This document shows positions 32,916 to 42,300 of a stretch of 64,000 bases of DNA, piece after piece. The notes under the pieces were generated by a model, which had not been told where the DNA came from, searched no databases, and saw nothing but the letters and a program-made list of their open reading frames with translations. Position 1 is the stretch's first letter. The number at the start of each line of letters is the position of its first letter. Origin of the DNA: Streptomyces venezuelae ATCC 10712 (GTDB lineage: Bacteria > Actinomycetota > Actinomycetes > Streptomycetales > Streptomycetaceae). The position numbers were made by a program, and so were the translations under genes. The stretch lies in contig NZ_CP029197.1 of assembly GCF_008639165.1 (NCBI RefSeq), positions 6,328,001 through 6,392,000 of the forward strand. Reading direction: 5' to 3'.

Positions 32916-33486
32916 CGCCGTCACCTCCGTTCGCCTCGGCCGGGGGCGGCCCCGGCACGACCTCGACCCGGCACACCGTGTGGACCGGGCACAGGGTGCG
33001 GACCAGCGCCCGGACCCGATCCGCGTTCACCGCCTCGCGGTGCGCCCACACCCGGACCAGGACCTCGTCGGCCACGGCGGGGGCCGGTGCGCCCCCCGCC
33101 GTGGCGGACCAGCTCGCCCCACCGTCGCCGCTGACCTCGGCGTACACCCCGAGGATCAGGCTCAGCGCCTCGACCAGGCCGCGCCGGGTGCCCCGCCACC
33201 GGTGGAGCTCCACCGCGCGGGCCACCGCCTCGCGGCGCAGTTCGAGCGGCCACCGCGGGTCGTCGACGCCGCCGACCCAGGTCGCGAGCCAGGACAGGAA
33301 GTCGGCCGGTGTGACCCGCGGGTCCAGGTAGGCCGGGAGGTTGTCCAGCGTCGCGAACACCGGGGCCAGGACCGTGTCGAGGCCCGCCGTGAACCGCTGG
33401 GCGAAGTCGTCGTCGGCGTACAGCGCGGGCAGCTGCTCGCCGATCGGGTACCGGCTCGGCAGGCCGGGGACGGCGGCCCGGCTCAT
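32908..33486 (-). CDS. CIS baseplate protein, phage gpI-like
   Basis: A 192-residue tail protein of the P2 gpI type. Recognisable parts are YPIGEQLPALYADDDFAQRF at the N-terminus, LDTVLAPVFATLDNLPAYLDP, the WLATWVGGVDDPRWPLELRR stretch and LHRWRGTRRGLVEALSLILG. gpI-like proteins sit with gpJ at the rim of the baseplate wedge. Its ATG overlaps the gpJ stop (ATGA), and its end overlaps the zinc-ribbon gene by 8 nt, so expression is tightly coupled. The C-terminal segment with CPVHTVCRVEV is typical of actinobacterial homologues. Confidence 0.87.
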   Translation of the reverse strand: MSRAAVPGLPSRYPIGEQLPALYADDDFAQRFTAGLDTVLAPVFATLDNLPAYLDPRVTPADFLSWLATWVGGVDDPRWPLELRREAVARAVELHRWRGTRRGLVEALSLILGVYAEVSGDGGASWSATAGGAPAPAVADEVLVRVWAHREAVNADRVRALVRTLCPVHTVCRVEVVPGPPPAEANGGDGGA

Positions 33487-35444
33487 CCGAGTCCCTCCGT
33501 GTCCGAGGCCGTCACGACGACCTGGTGCTGGTACGAGAAGACCAGGGTGCCCGGGCCGATGTCGATCCGGTCGACGGGGGCGCCGCGGCGGCCCGTGATG
33601 GGGTCGGCGGCGAACATCCGGATCTCCTCCACCAGGACGTCCCCGACGGCGCGTTGCAGGACGCCGAAGACCTCGCCGTACTGCACGGGCCGCCCGAACG
33701 GCCAGCCGGCGCCCTCGTGTCCGCCGTGCAGCGGGTTGAGGTGCCGGAACAGCGCGGCGAGCGCCGCGTCCCGCACCCGGTCGGCGTCCGCGGCGGGGGC
33801 GGAGAGCCGGGCGACGACGGTGACACCCTGGTAGACGGGCGGTTCGACGACGAGGCGGGTGCCGATCAGCCGGCGTTCGTCGAGGGTCGTGGTGATGGTC
33901 CGCAGCACCTGCTCGGAGGGGATCAGCTGCTCGAAGCGGAGCCGGTCGCCCTCGTCGGCCACCGCGTCCGGCACCACCAGGACCCGCACCGCGCCCGGCC
34001 CGCCGTCGGCGGCGGGCAGACAGCGGACCCGGCGCACGGACGGCGCCGCCTGCCGGGCGATGATCTCGTAGTCCTCGGCGGTCACCGCGCGCTCCTGCAT
34101 GCGCAGGGTCTCCGGGGCCCGCAGCTTGGCGTTGTCGATCGTCTCGCCCGCCACCCCGCCGCGCGCCGCCTCCCGGTTGGTCACCTGGGCGACGTACGGG
34201 ACGGAGCTGCGCAGCACGGAGATGGCGCCCCGGGCGACGTTGCCCGCCGGGCCGCCGCCGGTGCGGTAGCGGCTCACCCGGATCTGGGAGCCCTTGGGCG
34301 GTACGGCGCCGCAGGCGCGCAGCGTCCCGTCGGCCTCGCGCACCACCGGCGGGAAAAGGAACTCGCCGGTGGTGGCGTCGACGCGCACGTGCCGGTCGTC
34401 GGGTCCCGAGCGGCCGAAGTGGTCCACCACGGTCCAGCGCTGCCAGCCCTCCGGCGAGGACACCTCCACCACCGGCGGTTCCCCGTCGAGCAGCACGGGC
34501 GGCCGGCCGAGCCGGAAGGTCTGCCCGGCCACGCCCTCCGACGCGCCGAGCGGCACGTCGGTCACCGTCTCGGCGTGCTCCACGGTCATCGTGCCGCCCA
34601 CGGTGAAGACGGCGGCCTCGCGCACGGTGGGCGACTCCGAGTAGAACGGCTGGCCGGGCTCCGCCTCGACGACCCGGCAGCGCAGCCAGCCCGCGCGGGT
34701 CCCGCCGATCACCGAGGCGGTGTGCCCGGCGGGGACGTACACCACGACCTCGCCCGGCTTGTTCAGACCGCCGGTGCTGTCGGTGCCGGTCTCGCAGCGC
34801 CGCCACTGACCGCCGTCCCAGGCCTCCCACACCAGCGGGGGCTGGCGCGGGTCGACGCCGACGCCCTGGACACGGCTGTCGAGGCGCACCGCGACGATGC
34901 AGCGCGGCACCGCCGTGGGCAGGCCGAACAGCAGCGCGTCGCCGGGCGCGGGCGCGGCCTGGAAGCAGGGGATGTCCCGGCCCTCGGCGAGCCGGCCGGT
35001 CATGTCGGTCTGCTCACCGCCGTGCGGCGCCGTCACCAGCCGGGTCAACTCGCTGGGCAGGATGCGGAGTTCCTCGGCGGTGGCGAAGACCACGGCTTCC
35101 TCGGTCTCGCCGGCAGCGGTCGTCACCTCGGTGCCCGCGGGCAGTGCCACCGGCTCGGGCTGCGGGGCCGACAGCCAGAAGTCGACCTCGGCGGCGGCCG
35201 CCGACGGCGGGAACAGCTGGATGCCCAACAGGTCGAGGAACGCCAGGTAGTTCTTGTCCGGGACCCGGTTCAGCCGGTACAGCAGCTGGTCCACGAGGTA
35301 GGCGAACGTCTCGATCAGCGTGACGCCCGGGTCGGAGACGTTGTGGTCGGTCCACTCGGGCGCGCGCTGCTGCACGTACCGCTTCGCCTCGTCGACGAGC
35401 TGCTGGAACCGTCGGTCGTCCAGGTTGGGGGAGGGCAGGGCCAT
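33483..35444 (-). CDS. CIS baseplate wedge protein, phage gpJ-like
   Basis: A 653-residue baseplate J/gp47-like (gp6-type) protein. The N-terminus LPSPNLDDRRFQQLVDEAKR and HNVSDPGVTLIETFAYLVDQ are family hallmarks, as are KLRAPETLRMQERAVTAEDYE and YGEVFGVLQRAVGDVLVEEI near the C-terminus. gpJ proteins form the wedge that changes conformation when the sheath contracts. ATG 35444 overlaps the gp25 stop by 1 nt (TGATG) and its own stop overlaps gpI by 4 nt. Many eCIS loci have two such proteins (Afp11 and Afp12); only this one is present here. Confidence 0.9.
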   Translation of the reverse strand: MALPSPNLDDRRFQQLVDEAKRYVQQRAPEWTDHNVSDPGVTLIETFAYLVDQLLYRLNRVPDKNYLAFLDLLGIQLFPPSAAAAEVDFWLSAPQPEPVALPAGTEVTTAAGETEEAVVFATAEELRILPSELTRLVTAPHGGEQTDMTGRLAEGRDIPCFQAAPAPGDALLFGLPTAVPRCIVAVRLDSRVQGVGVDPRQPPLVWEAWDGGQWRRCETGTDSTGGLNKPGEVVVYVPAGHTASVIGGTRAGWLRCRVVEAEPGQPFYSESPTVREAAVFTVGGTMTVEHAETVTDVPLGASEGVAGQTFRLGRPPVLLDGEPPVVEVSSPEGWQRWTVVDHFGRSGPDDRHVRVDATTGEFLFPPVVREADGTLRACGAVPPKGSQIRVSRYRTGGGPAGNVARGAISVLRSSVPYVAQVTNREAARGGVAGETIDNAKLRAPETLRMQERAVTAEDYEIIARQAAPSVRRVRCLPAADGGPGAVRVLVVPDAVADEGDRLRFEQLIPSEQVLRTITTTLDERRLIGTRLVVEPPVYQGVTVVARLSAPAADADRVRDAALAALFRHLNPLHGGHEGAGWPFGRPVQYGEVFGVLQRAVGDVLVEEIRMFAADPITGRRGAPVDRIDIGPGTLVFSYQHQVVVTASDTEGLG

Positions 35445-35866
35445 CAGTCCGCGACCATTTCCTCGGCCCCCTCCTCGGAGGGGATCGTGTAGAAGGGGAA
35501 GACCAGGTTGCGCCGGTCGTTGGTGGTGCGCACCGTGTAGTGCACGTCGATGTAGAGGGTGCCTTCGTCCACGGTGTCGAAGGCCACGGCGACCTCGTCC
35601 ACCGCGATCCTCGGCTCCCACCGCTCCAGTGCCTCGCGCACGTGCTGCGAGACCCGGCCGGCGGTGTCGCCGTCGCCGGGCGCGAAGACGTACTCGTGGA
35701 TGCCGCAGCCGAACTCGGGCCGCATGGGCCGTTCGCCGGGCGCGGTGCCGAGGATCAGCCGGATGGCCTCCTCCAGTTCGCGCTCCCGCTCGACCATGGC
35801 GATCCCGCCGGTGGGGCCGACCCGCAGGGGGAACGCCCAGCCGCGTCCGATGAAGCGTTCGCTCAT
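35444..35866 (-). CDS. CIS baseplate protein, gp25/GPW-like
   Basis: A 140-residue GPW/gp25 family protein (lysozyme-related fold without enzymatic role), which initiates sheath assembly on the baseplate. Diagnostic stretches: ELEEAIRLILGTAPGERPMR, EFGCGIHEYVFAP, and ERWEPRIAVDEVAV. ATG 35866 overlaps the PAAR stop by one base, and its stop overlaps the gpJ start by one base, a compact phage-like arrangement. Confidence 0.92.
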   Translation of the reverse strand: MSERFIGRGWAFPLRVGPTGGIAMVERERELEEAIRLILGTAPGERPMRPEFGCGIHEYVFAPGDGDTAGRVSQHVREALERWEPRIAVDEVAVAFDTVDEGTLYIDVHYTVRTTNDRRNLVFPFYTIPSEEGAEEMVAD

Positions 35867-36183
35867 CACACGCCCCCGATCTGGACGTTCATGGCCCCGG
35901 ACACGATCATCGCGCCGCACGTCGTCTGGTCGCGGGCCTTCGCGGCGGGCAGCCCGCCGATGAGCACCGGGCCCGAGGCGAGCCCGGCCGGGTTGGGGAT
36001 GATCACGTTGCCGGGACCCAGGGCGGCGTGCGGCGGCACCACGCAGACGTGCAGGCTGCCCACGACGGCGGCGGGGAGGCCGCCGATCAGCACGGTCGCC
36101 ACCTTCGCGGCGGCGCCGGGCGGCGGGGTCGCGATCCGGCCGCCGTGGTTGGTCGGGTCGCCGGTACGGGCTGCGGCTGGCAT
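35866..36183 (-). CDS. CIS spike tip, PAAR-domain protein
   Basis: A 105-residue PAAR protein that caps the central spike with a sharp zinc-stabilised cone. It shows PAAARTGDPTNHGG at the start and repeated GLPAA turns (VLIGGLPAAVVGSLHVCV, VLIGGLPAAKARDQTTCG) with His and Cys residues suited to metal binding. ATG 36183 has AAGGAG 7 nt upstream. It lies between the spike gene and gp25, as expected in CIS clusters. Confidence 0.93.
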   Translation of the reverse strand: MPAAARTGDPTNHGGRIATPPPGAAAKVATVLIGGLPAAVVGSLHVCVVPPHAALGPGNVIIPNPAGLASGPVLIGGLPAAKARDQTTCGAMIVSGAMNVQIGGV

Positions 36184-36194
36184 CAGGGGGCTCC

Positions 36195-38012
36195 TTAGTT
36201 GATCCGGATGAGTCGGGCCTTGAGGACGCCGAGCAGGCCGCCGTCGACGGTGACGTCGGACGTTCCCGACACCTGCACCGACCGGCCGCCGATGCTGACC
36301 CCGGCCGTGCCGTCGATGTCGACCTGGCGGCCGGTCACCTTCACGGTGCCCCGGCCGGCGTCCAGCGTGATGCCGTCCCTGTCCAGGAGCACCGAGGTCA
36401 ACGGTCTGTTCCTGCCCGCGTACACGGTGAGCTCGATCCGGTCCTTGCGGTCGTCCATCGTCACTTCGAGGCGCTCGTCCCCGGTCACAAGGCGCAGCCC
36501 GGACGGGCCGGGCGCCGGAGCGTCGAGCAGCTCCACCCGGTGGCCCGAACGCGACGCCACCGAGCGGCGGTTGACCTTGCCGCTGGTCTTGTCGATCAGC
36601 GGCACGTCGTGCGGCGAGGGCTGGTCGACGCCGTTGTACAGCCCGCCGATGACGTACGGGCTGTCGAGCAGGCCCTGTTCGAAGCCGACCAGCACCTCGT
36701 CGTTGACCTCGGGGCTCACCACGCCACCGCCGCCCTTGCCGCCCCACTGGACGGTACGGACCCAGTCGGTGACGTACGTGTCGTCCAGCCAGGGGAACTT
36801 CAGCCGCACCGCGCCGCGTTGGGAGCCGTTCGGCTCGCGCACGTCCGTCACCACGCCGATCGCGAGACCGGGCATGCGCGGTCCGCGCCCCGGCGCGTTG
36901 GCACCGGTCACCAGGCCGGTCAGGGAGCGGTCCGGGCTCGCGCTGACCCACACGGTGGTGCGGTAGCCGCCGACCGGCTCCAGGACGTGCTGCACGGCCG
37001 TCGCCGTGTACCGGCCCGAGAACGCCTGCCCGACGTTCCCGAGCGCCACCGGCTTGCCCGCCCGCAGCATCGGATTGCCCTCGGCCACCGCCTCCAGCTC
37101 TCCGAAGCCCGCGCCGACCTGGTCGGCCACCGCCTTCGCGACCGCCGTCGTCTCGGCCTGCGTACGGTACGGGGTGTCCGTGACGGCCACCGTCGCCGTG
37201 CCGAACTTCGCCGCGAGGCCCGGACTCAGACCCGGCACGACCGTGTCGCTGACCACCGACGGCTGATCGGCCACCAGCGGCCGCTTGGTCGTCACGTCCC
37301 AGCCGCGCACCTGCACCTTCGAGGCACCGTCCGCCGTCGACAGCGCGGCCCGCAGCGCCAGCAGGTTCCGCCCGTACTCCAGCACCATCGGATCGCGCGT
37401 CGCCGACGTCGAAGGGGCCGGCGCCCCGGACGCCTTCGTCGGCCTGGTGAACTGGAGCACCCCCTTGTCGTCGACCCGCACCTGGGCGCCGCTCTCGCCC
37501 GCCAGGTACTGCAGGAAGTCCCAGTCGGAGACGTTCGCCTGCGACAGCTGCTGGTACGTGACCGGCGCCGCCTCCACCTTCCCCACGGTCAGTCCGGCAC
37601 CGGCCGCGACCTTGCGGACGATCGCGGCGGCCGTCATGTTCCGGTACGCCACCACCTTGCGGCCCCGCTGCAGGCGGTGCGCCTTGGAGTAGGCGCGGAC
37701 CACCGTGAAGGAGCCCGTGCGGTCGCGGTCGATCTCGAGCGCCGTCACCTCGCCGTTGAACAGCCGCTCCCGCGCCTGCCCCTTCACGGTCACCACCGAC
37801 ACCCGCAGCGGAGTGCCGATCGTGATGCCCGTCGCGGTGAGGAACTCGTGGTCGGGGTCGCGGTAGGTGAGCACCGCCGTGTCCGGCAGGCCCACGTTCT
37901 CGTCGACCACACAACTCACCAGCTGCGCCGCCCAGATCTGCGGCAGCTCGCCGGGCGCCTCGACGATCGGGTCGGCCGCGAACGACCGGCCTCCGGATTC
38001 GCCCGAACTCAT
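36195..38012 (-). CDS. CIS central spike protein, VgrG/gp27-gp5-like
   Basis: A 605-residue spike protein. The N-terminal two-thirds resemble the gp27-like hub of VgrG (IWAAQLVSCVVDENVGLPDT, RDRTGSFTVVRAYSKAHRLQ); the middle has the OB-fold that joins to the needle (GLAIGVVTDVREPNGSQRGA and FPWLDDTYVTDWVRTVQWGG); the C-terminus is a beta-helix/needle with ITLDAGRGTVKVTGRQVDID. It matches Afp8-type spikes. ATG 38012 overlaps the LysM gene stop by 4 nt. The needle lacks an extra effector domain, so any cargo is separate. Confidence 0.92.
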   Translation of the reverse strand: MSSGESGGRSFAADPIVEAPGELPQIWAAQLVSCVVDENVGLPDTAVLTYRDPDHEFLTATGITIGTPLRVSVVTVKGQARERLFNGEVTALEIDRDRTGSFTVVRAYSKAHRLQRGRKVVAYRNMTAAAIVRKVAAGAGLTVGKVEAAPVTYQQLSQANVSDWDFLQYLAGESGAQVRVDDKGVLQFTRPTKASGAPAPSTSATRDPMVLEYGRNLLALRAALSTADGASKVQVRGWDVTTKRPLVADQPSVVSDTVVPGLSPGLAAKFGTATVAVTDTPYRTQAETTAVAKAVADQVGAGFGELEAVAEGNPMLRAGKPVALGNVGQAFSGRYTATAVQHVLEPVGGYRTTVWVSASPDRSLTGLVTGANAPGRGPRMPGLAIGVVTDVREPNGSQRGAVRLKFPWLDDTYVTDWVRTVQWGGKGGGGVVSPEVNDEVLVGFEQGLLDSPYVIGGLYNGVDQPSPHDVPLIDKTSGKVNRRSVASRSGHRVELLDAPAPGPSGLRLVTGDERLEVTMDDRKDRIELTVYAGRNRPLTSVLLDRDGITLDAGRGTVKVTGRQVDIDGTAGVSIGGRSVQVSGTSDVTVDGGLLGVLKARLIRIN

Positions 38013-38731
38013 CGGTCCTCCTCGCCTTCCGCGTCGCGCATCCCCGGCACCACGAGCTCGGTGCCGGGGACGAGCGCCATCGGGTCGTCGATGCCGTTGG
38101 CCTCGGCGATGACCCGCCAGGCCGTCGCGTCGCCGTACTCGTGCCAGGCCAGCATCGCCAGGCTGTCGCCCGCGACCACGGTGTGCGTGCTGCGGGCGGT
38201 CCGGGCGCCGGACGTCGGGTTCTGGCCGGCCGGATCGACGCTCGCCTCCTCGATGGAGAGCGAACAGGTGGCCCGCAGCGGCTTCCCGTCCACGTCGAAC
38301 AGCGTGTACGAGACCGAGAGGCTCGACAGCACCCCGTCGAACGAGGTCGTCCGCGCGCTGCCCCACTCGAACCGCACCCAGGGGCTGGCCGGCTTCTTCC
38401 GCCCCAGGCTGGCGGGGGTCGGCACGCAGGCCTTCATCAGCTTCTCCACCGCCTGTTCCACCGAGTTGTCGTGCTTGGCGGTCGCGTCGAGGAAGACTTC
38501 GAGGCTCAGCGTGCGCGGACCGCTGCCGACGAACTCGGGCAGCGCCGACTGCCCGGCCATCCGGGAGGGCGTACGCCGCCACTCGGTGCTCTTGCTCAAC
38601 TGCAGGGTCGACGGGTTGAACTGGAGGTCGAGCCGGGCGAGCGTCCCGCCGGGCTTGGCCCCGACCGAGGCCGGCGGCTCCTTGAGGGTGAGCTGGGCCC
38701 GGGCGCGGCTGGCGCGTGCCGATGAGGCCAT
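38009..38731 (-). CDS. CIS baseplate LysM protein (Afp7/gp53-like)
   Basis: A 240-residue protein with a tail-tube-initiator-like N-terminal domain (LDLQFNPSTLQLSKSTEW, VRFEWGSARTTSFDGVLSSL) and a C-terminal LysM motif (HTVVAGDSLAMLAWHEYGDATAWR to DPMALVPGTELVVPG). In eCIS particles this protein joins the tube to the spike. ATG 38731 has GGAG 8 nt upstream. It overlaps the spike gene by 4 nt. Confidence 0.9.
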   Translation of the reverse strand: MASSARASRARAQLTLKEPPASVGAKPGGTLARLDLQFNPSTLQLSKSTEWRRTPSRMAGQSALPEFVGSGPRTLSLEVFLDATAKHDNSVEQAVEKLMKACVPTPASLGRKKPASPWVRFEWGSARTTSFDGVLSSLSVSYTLFDVDGKPLRATCSLSIEEASVDPAGQNPTSGARTARSTHTVVAGDSLAMLAWHEYGDATAWRVIAEANGIDDPMALVPGTELVVPGMRDAEGEEDR

Positions 38732-38837
38732 GCCGTGGACTCCCTTCCGGAGCGGCGGGACGAGTTGAGGTGAGGACGAGGAGGAGGTGGCGGATGCGGG
38801 AGCGGCCGTGGGGCGGCCGTGGGGCGGTGGAGGCGGG

Positions 38838-39263
38838 TCAGGAGGGGACGAGTCCCGCGTGGGCGATCTCCAGGGTCTCCACCGCCGCCTGGGAGTTGGC
38901 GGGGTCGAAGGACGGCCCCTGCCAGCGCACCGGGACAATGCCGAACACCTGCCAGCTGATGATCCGGCTCAGGTCGGGCCGCAGCGCGACGATCTCGCCG
39001 TCCTTCGGTTCCACCCGCCGCAGCGTCTCGTCCAGCCAGCGGCCGATCTTCGCCGTGTCCGCCGTGACGGGCCGGGTGAGGGTGATGTTCGACCAGGTCA
39101 CGCGGCCCGGCAGTTGCCAGGTGAAGCCGTTGTTGCCGCCTTCCGCGTAGGTCTCCATCTCGACCTCGGCGCCCATGCCCGAGCAGGTGTGGAAGGCGCC
39201 CAGGTCGTTTCCGCCGATCGCCAGGCGGAAGAACACGCTGGTCGCGAAGATGTTGTCGGTCAT
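38838..39263 (-). CDS. CIS second tube-like protein (Afp5-type)
   Basis: A 141-residue gp19-like tail-tube protein: FFRLAIGGNDLGAFHTCSGM and GRVTWSNITLTRPVTADTAK are typical. It differs from the main tube gene at 43103-43543, and by position between the disordered protein and the LysM protein it probably forms the tube layer that sits on the spike. ATG 39263 is the start. It is separated from its neighbours by 69 and 106 bp, the largest gaps within this half of the cluster. Confidence 0.88.
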   Translation of the reverse strand: MTDNIFATSVFFRLAIGGNDLGAFHTCSGMGAEVEMETYAEGGNNGFTWQLPGRVTWSNITLTRPVTADTAKIGRWLDETLRRVEPKDGEIVALRPDLSRIISWQVFGIVPVRWQGPSFDPANSQAAVETLEIAHAGLVPS

Positions 39264-39332
39264 GGGTCCGTGGTCCGTCTCTCGTTCGTCCGTCTCGTTC
39301 TCGTGCGTCCGGCCCTCACCCCGCCCAGGGGG

Positions 39333-42300
39333 TCAGCGGCGTCCGTCGAAGGGCCTGCCCGCGCGTTCCCGGCCGCGCCGCAGCTCGGTGCGCAGCAGCC
39401 GGGCGACGGGGTCGAGCAGCCGCCGGGCCAGCTCGTCCAGATCGAGGTCGGGCCCACCGGGCGGCACGCCGTCGCCGGCCCGCTTGGAACGGCCCGAGGA
39501 CGTGGTCCCGGTGGCGGTCGCCGGTGGGGGCGTGGGCCGGCCGGCGCGGGGGGCGGCAGCCGGCCCGCCGCTGCCGCCCGTGGCCCGTTGCACCGGAGCG
39601 GCGGTCCCCACCGGGGGCGGCGGGGCCTGAGCGGGTGATCCGGGCCGTACGACGGGGACGGGCGGCCGCGCGGACGGCATGGCCGGGGCGGACTGCACCA
39701 TGAGCGGCGCGGTCTGCGGGCGGGTCACCGGGAGGGGAGCGACGACCGGGGCGGGAGCCCCGGGTGACGACGCGTACGCCGTGGGGAGGCCGTTCGCGGG
39801 ACGCGGTCCGGACGCCGGTGGCCCGGGGCGCGACGTGGGGCGTACGGCGTGACCGGGGGCCACGGGCGGGGCGCCGGCGGTACGGGCGGGGGTCGGCGCG
39901 GGCGCCGCGGGGGCGCCCTCGGACGCGCGCTGGACCTGCGGCGATCCTGGCCAGCGTGCCGCGACCACCGGGCGGCCTGCCGGGCGCGGGGCGGGAGCGG
40001 CCGGGCCGCCGAGGTCCTGGGTGCCGAGCGTCACGGGCCGCGAGGCGAGCAGCTTGCGCGTACGGGGCGGGACGGCCGAGCCGCCGTCGGAGACGGGGCG
40101 GGAGGCCACGCTCCGGCCGGGGACGGCACGGGCGACGACGAGCGGCGGCACCGAAGCGCGGGCACGCGCCGGGGAGCCGGGGGAGGCCTGGGCCCGGGCC
40201 GAGTGGTGCGGCGCCGGGGTGGGGGACGTCGGCAGCTCCGGGGAGGTGGCGGACCGCTGGACGACCGGGGGAGCGCCGACGGGCACGGAGGGCGCGGGGA
40301 CGGGTTCGGGCCGGACCGGGGTGGGTGCGGGGTGGAGGGGTGCCTGGGGCTGGGCAGCCGAGGGCGTCGGGTGCTGGGGTGCCGGGAGTCCGGGTGCGGT
40401 GGAGGCGCGCTGGACGACCGGGCCGGTGGGTCCGGTCGGTCCGGTGGGTCCGGTGCCCGGCGCGGGCCGGACGGGGGTGGGTCCCTGGGGCTGGACAGCC
40501 GACGGCGTGCCGGTGGGGGCGGGGCCGGTCGGGGGCGTCGGGTGCTGGGGTGCCGGGACTCCGGGTGCGGTGGTGGCGCGCTGGACGACCGGCCCGGTGG
40601 GTCCGGTGGGCCCGGTGCCGGGCGCGGCGGCAGCTCCGTCGGTACGGCGCTGGACGCTGTCCGTCCCGAGCAGCGGCGCGTGGGCGGACGGCTGGGACGG
40701 GCCCGAAGAGGGCGGCGTACTCCGGCTGTCGGCGGGCGCGGCGGGGGCTCCGTCGGTACGGCGCTGGACGCTGTCCGTCCCGAGCAGCGGCGTCTGGGCG
40801 GACGGCTGGGACGGGCCCGGGGACGGCGGCGTACTCCGGCCGTCGGCGGCGGACGCGGGGCGCGCGGCTCCGGGCCGGGACGACGGGGGCGTGGCCGGGG
40901 CGGCGCTCGGCGGCAGGGCGGCCATGGGCGCGCCGAGCCCGGTGCGTACCCGGGGCGTCGGCCGGCCCGGCCCACGGCGGGTCGTCTCGCTCGCGGTGCC
41001 GGACTGTGGGGACGGCGCCGGCCCACCGCCGTCCGCCGAGGGCTCCGCCTGGCGCTGGATCACGGGCATGGCCGGGGCGGGGGAGGTGCCGGGCGCCACC
41101 GCCGGACCATGGCTCAACGGCTTTGCGGTGGAAGGCAGTTCGGTGAGGGGCGCGCCGAGCGGCGCCCGGCCGGGGGCACGCTGGACGGGCGAGTCCGGAG
41201 CGGGCCGGGTGCTCGGAGAGCTCTGGGCGGGCTGGGCGGAAGGGGCGGCGGGGGCGGCGGGGGGCGTCACGACGGAGACCCGGCGCCGGGCTACGGCGGG
41301 CACCCGGGCGACGGTCAGCGACCTGCCGACGGCCCGGGGCCGGACGACGGCGGGCGGCGCCTCGGCGGCGGCCCCGGTGTCGGCGGCGGAGCCTCCCGCA
41401 GGAGTTGCCGAGGCCCGCTGCGCGGGCGCACCGGCGGGCCCGGGCGGGGAGGTGCGTACCGGCGGCGTGGCCCCCGACGAGGGCATGGCGGGGGCGCCCA
41501 TGGAGGTGTTGCCCGCCTTCGCCCGCTGTACCGGCGGGGTGCGTCCGGCCGGGGTACCCCCTGGCGCGGCCGCCAGGGCCGAGTCCGGGATCACCGCGAT
41601 ACGGCGGATCAGCGGGAAGTTCGGGGGTGTCGGCGTCCGTACAGGCGCGGCGGGCGGCACGGGGCCGCCGTCGGCCGTCGCGGCCCGCTGCACGGCGGGA
41701 GCGGGCGTGCCGAGCACCGGCGAGGAGGGGCGGGAGGCGAGGTCGCCCGTACGGGTCTCCCCGGCGGTCGGACCGGCCTCGCCCGACACCGTCGCCGGCG
41801 CCGAAGCGGGCGTCGGTGCCTTGCCCGCGCCCGGGTTCCCGGCCGTACCCCCACGGGCCTCGGCCCGCGCGACGACCGGACCGGCGGAGCCGCCAGGGGC
41901 TCCGGTCGCCGCCGTGCGGACGACAGGCGTGGACGGCGCGGCCGTCGGCGTGCCCGCCGCCGACCGTTGCACCGGCGGTGCCGGCCGTACCGGCCCCGAG
42001 GGGCCCGGCCGTTCCGTCGCCCCGGTCGCGCCCGCCTCCTCGTTCTGTTCGTTCTGCCGGACCGCGCGCAGCAGCAGCGGACCGCCGGCGCTGTGCGGGG
42101 CGGGCCCGGCGGTGGCGGGGCGCGTCACGCCGCGTACGACGCCGGTCGGGGCGGTCGGCAGCAGGGCATGGGCGAGACCGGTGTCGAACGACGGGTCGCG
42201 CCAGGCCGCGAGGCGCGACCGGAAGACGAGCCCGTCGCTGACGCTCATCGGCGCGCGGGACACGGTCAGCCTGGCCGGTGTGGTCATGCGCCAGCCGCCG

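Noticed and set aside
41405..42241. Arg/Ala-rich plus-strand frame opposite the disordered CIS protein
   Set aside because: Composition-driven shadow with no domain, no ribosome site and no coupling to neighbours.
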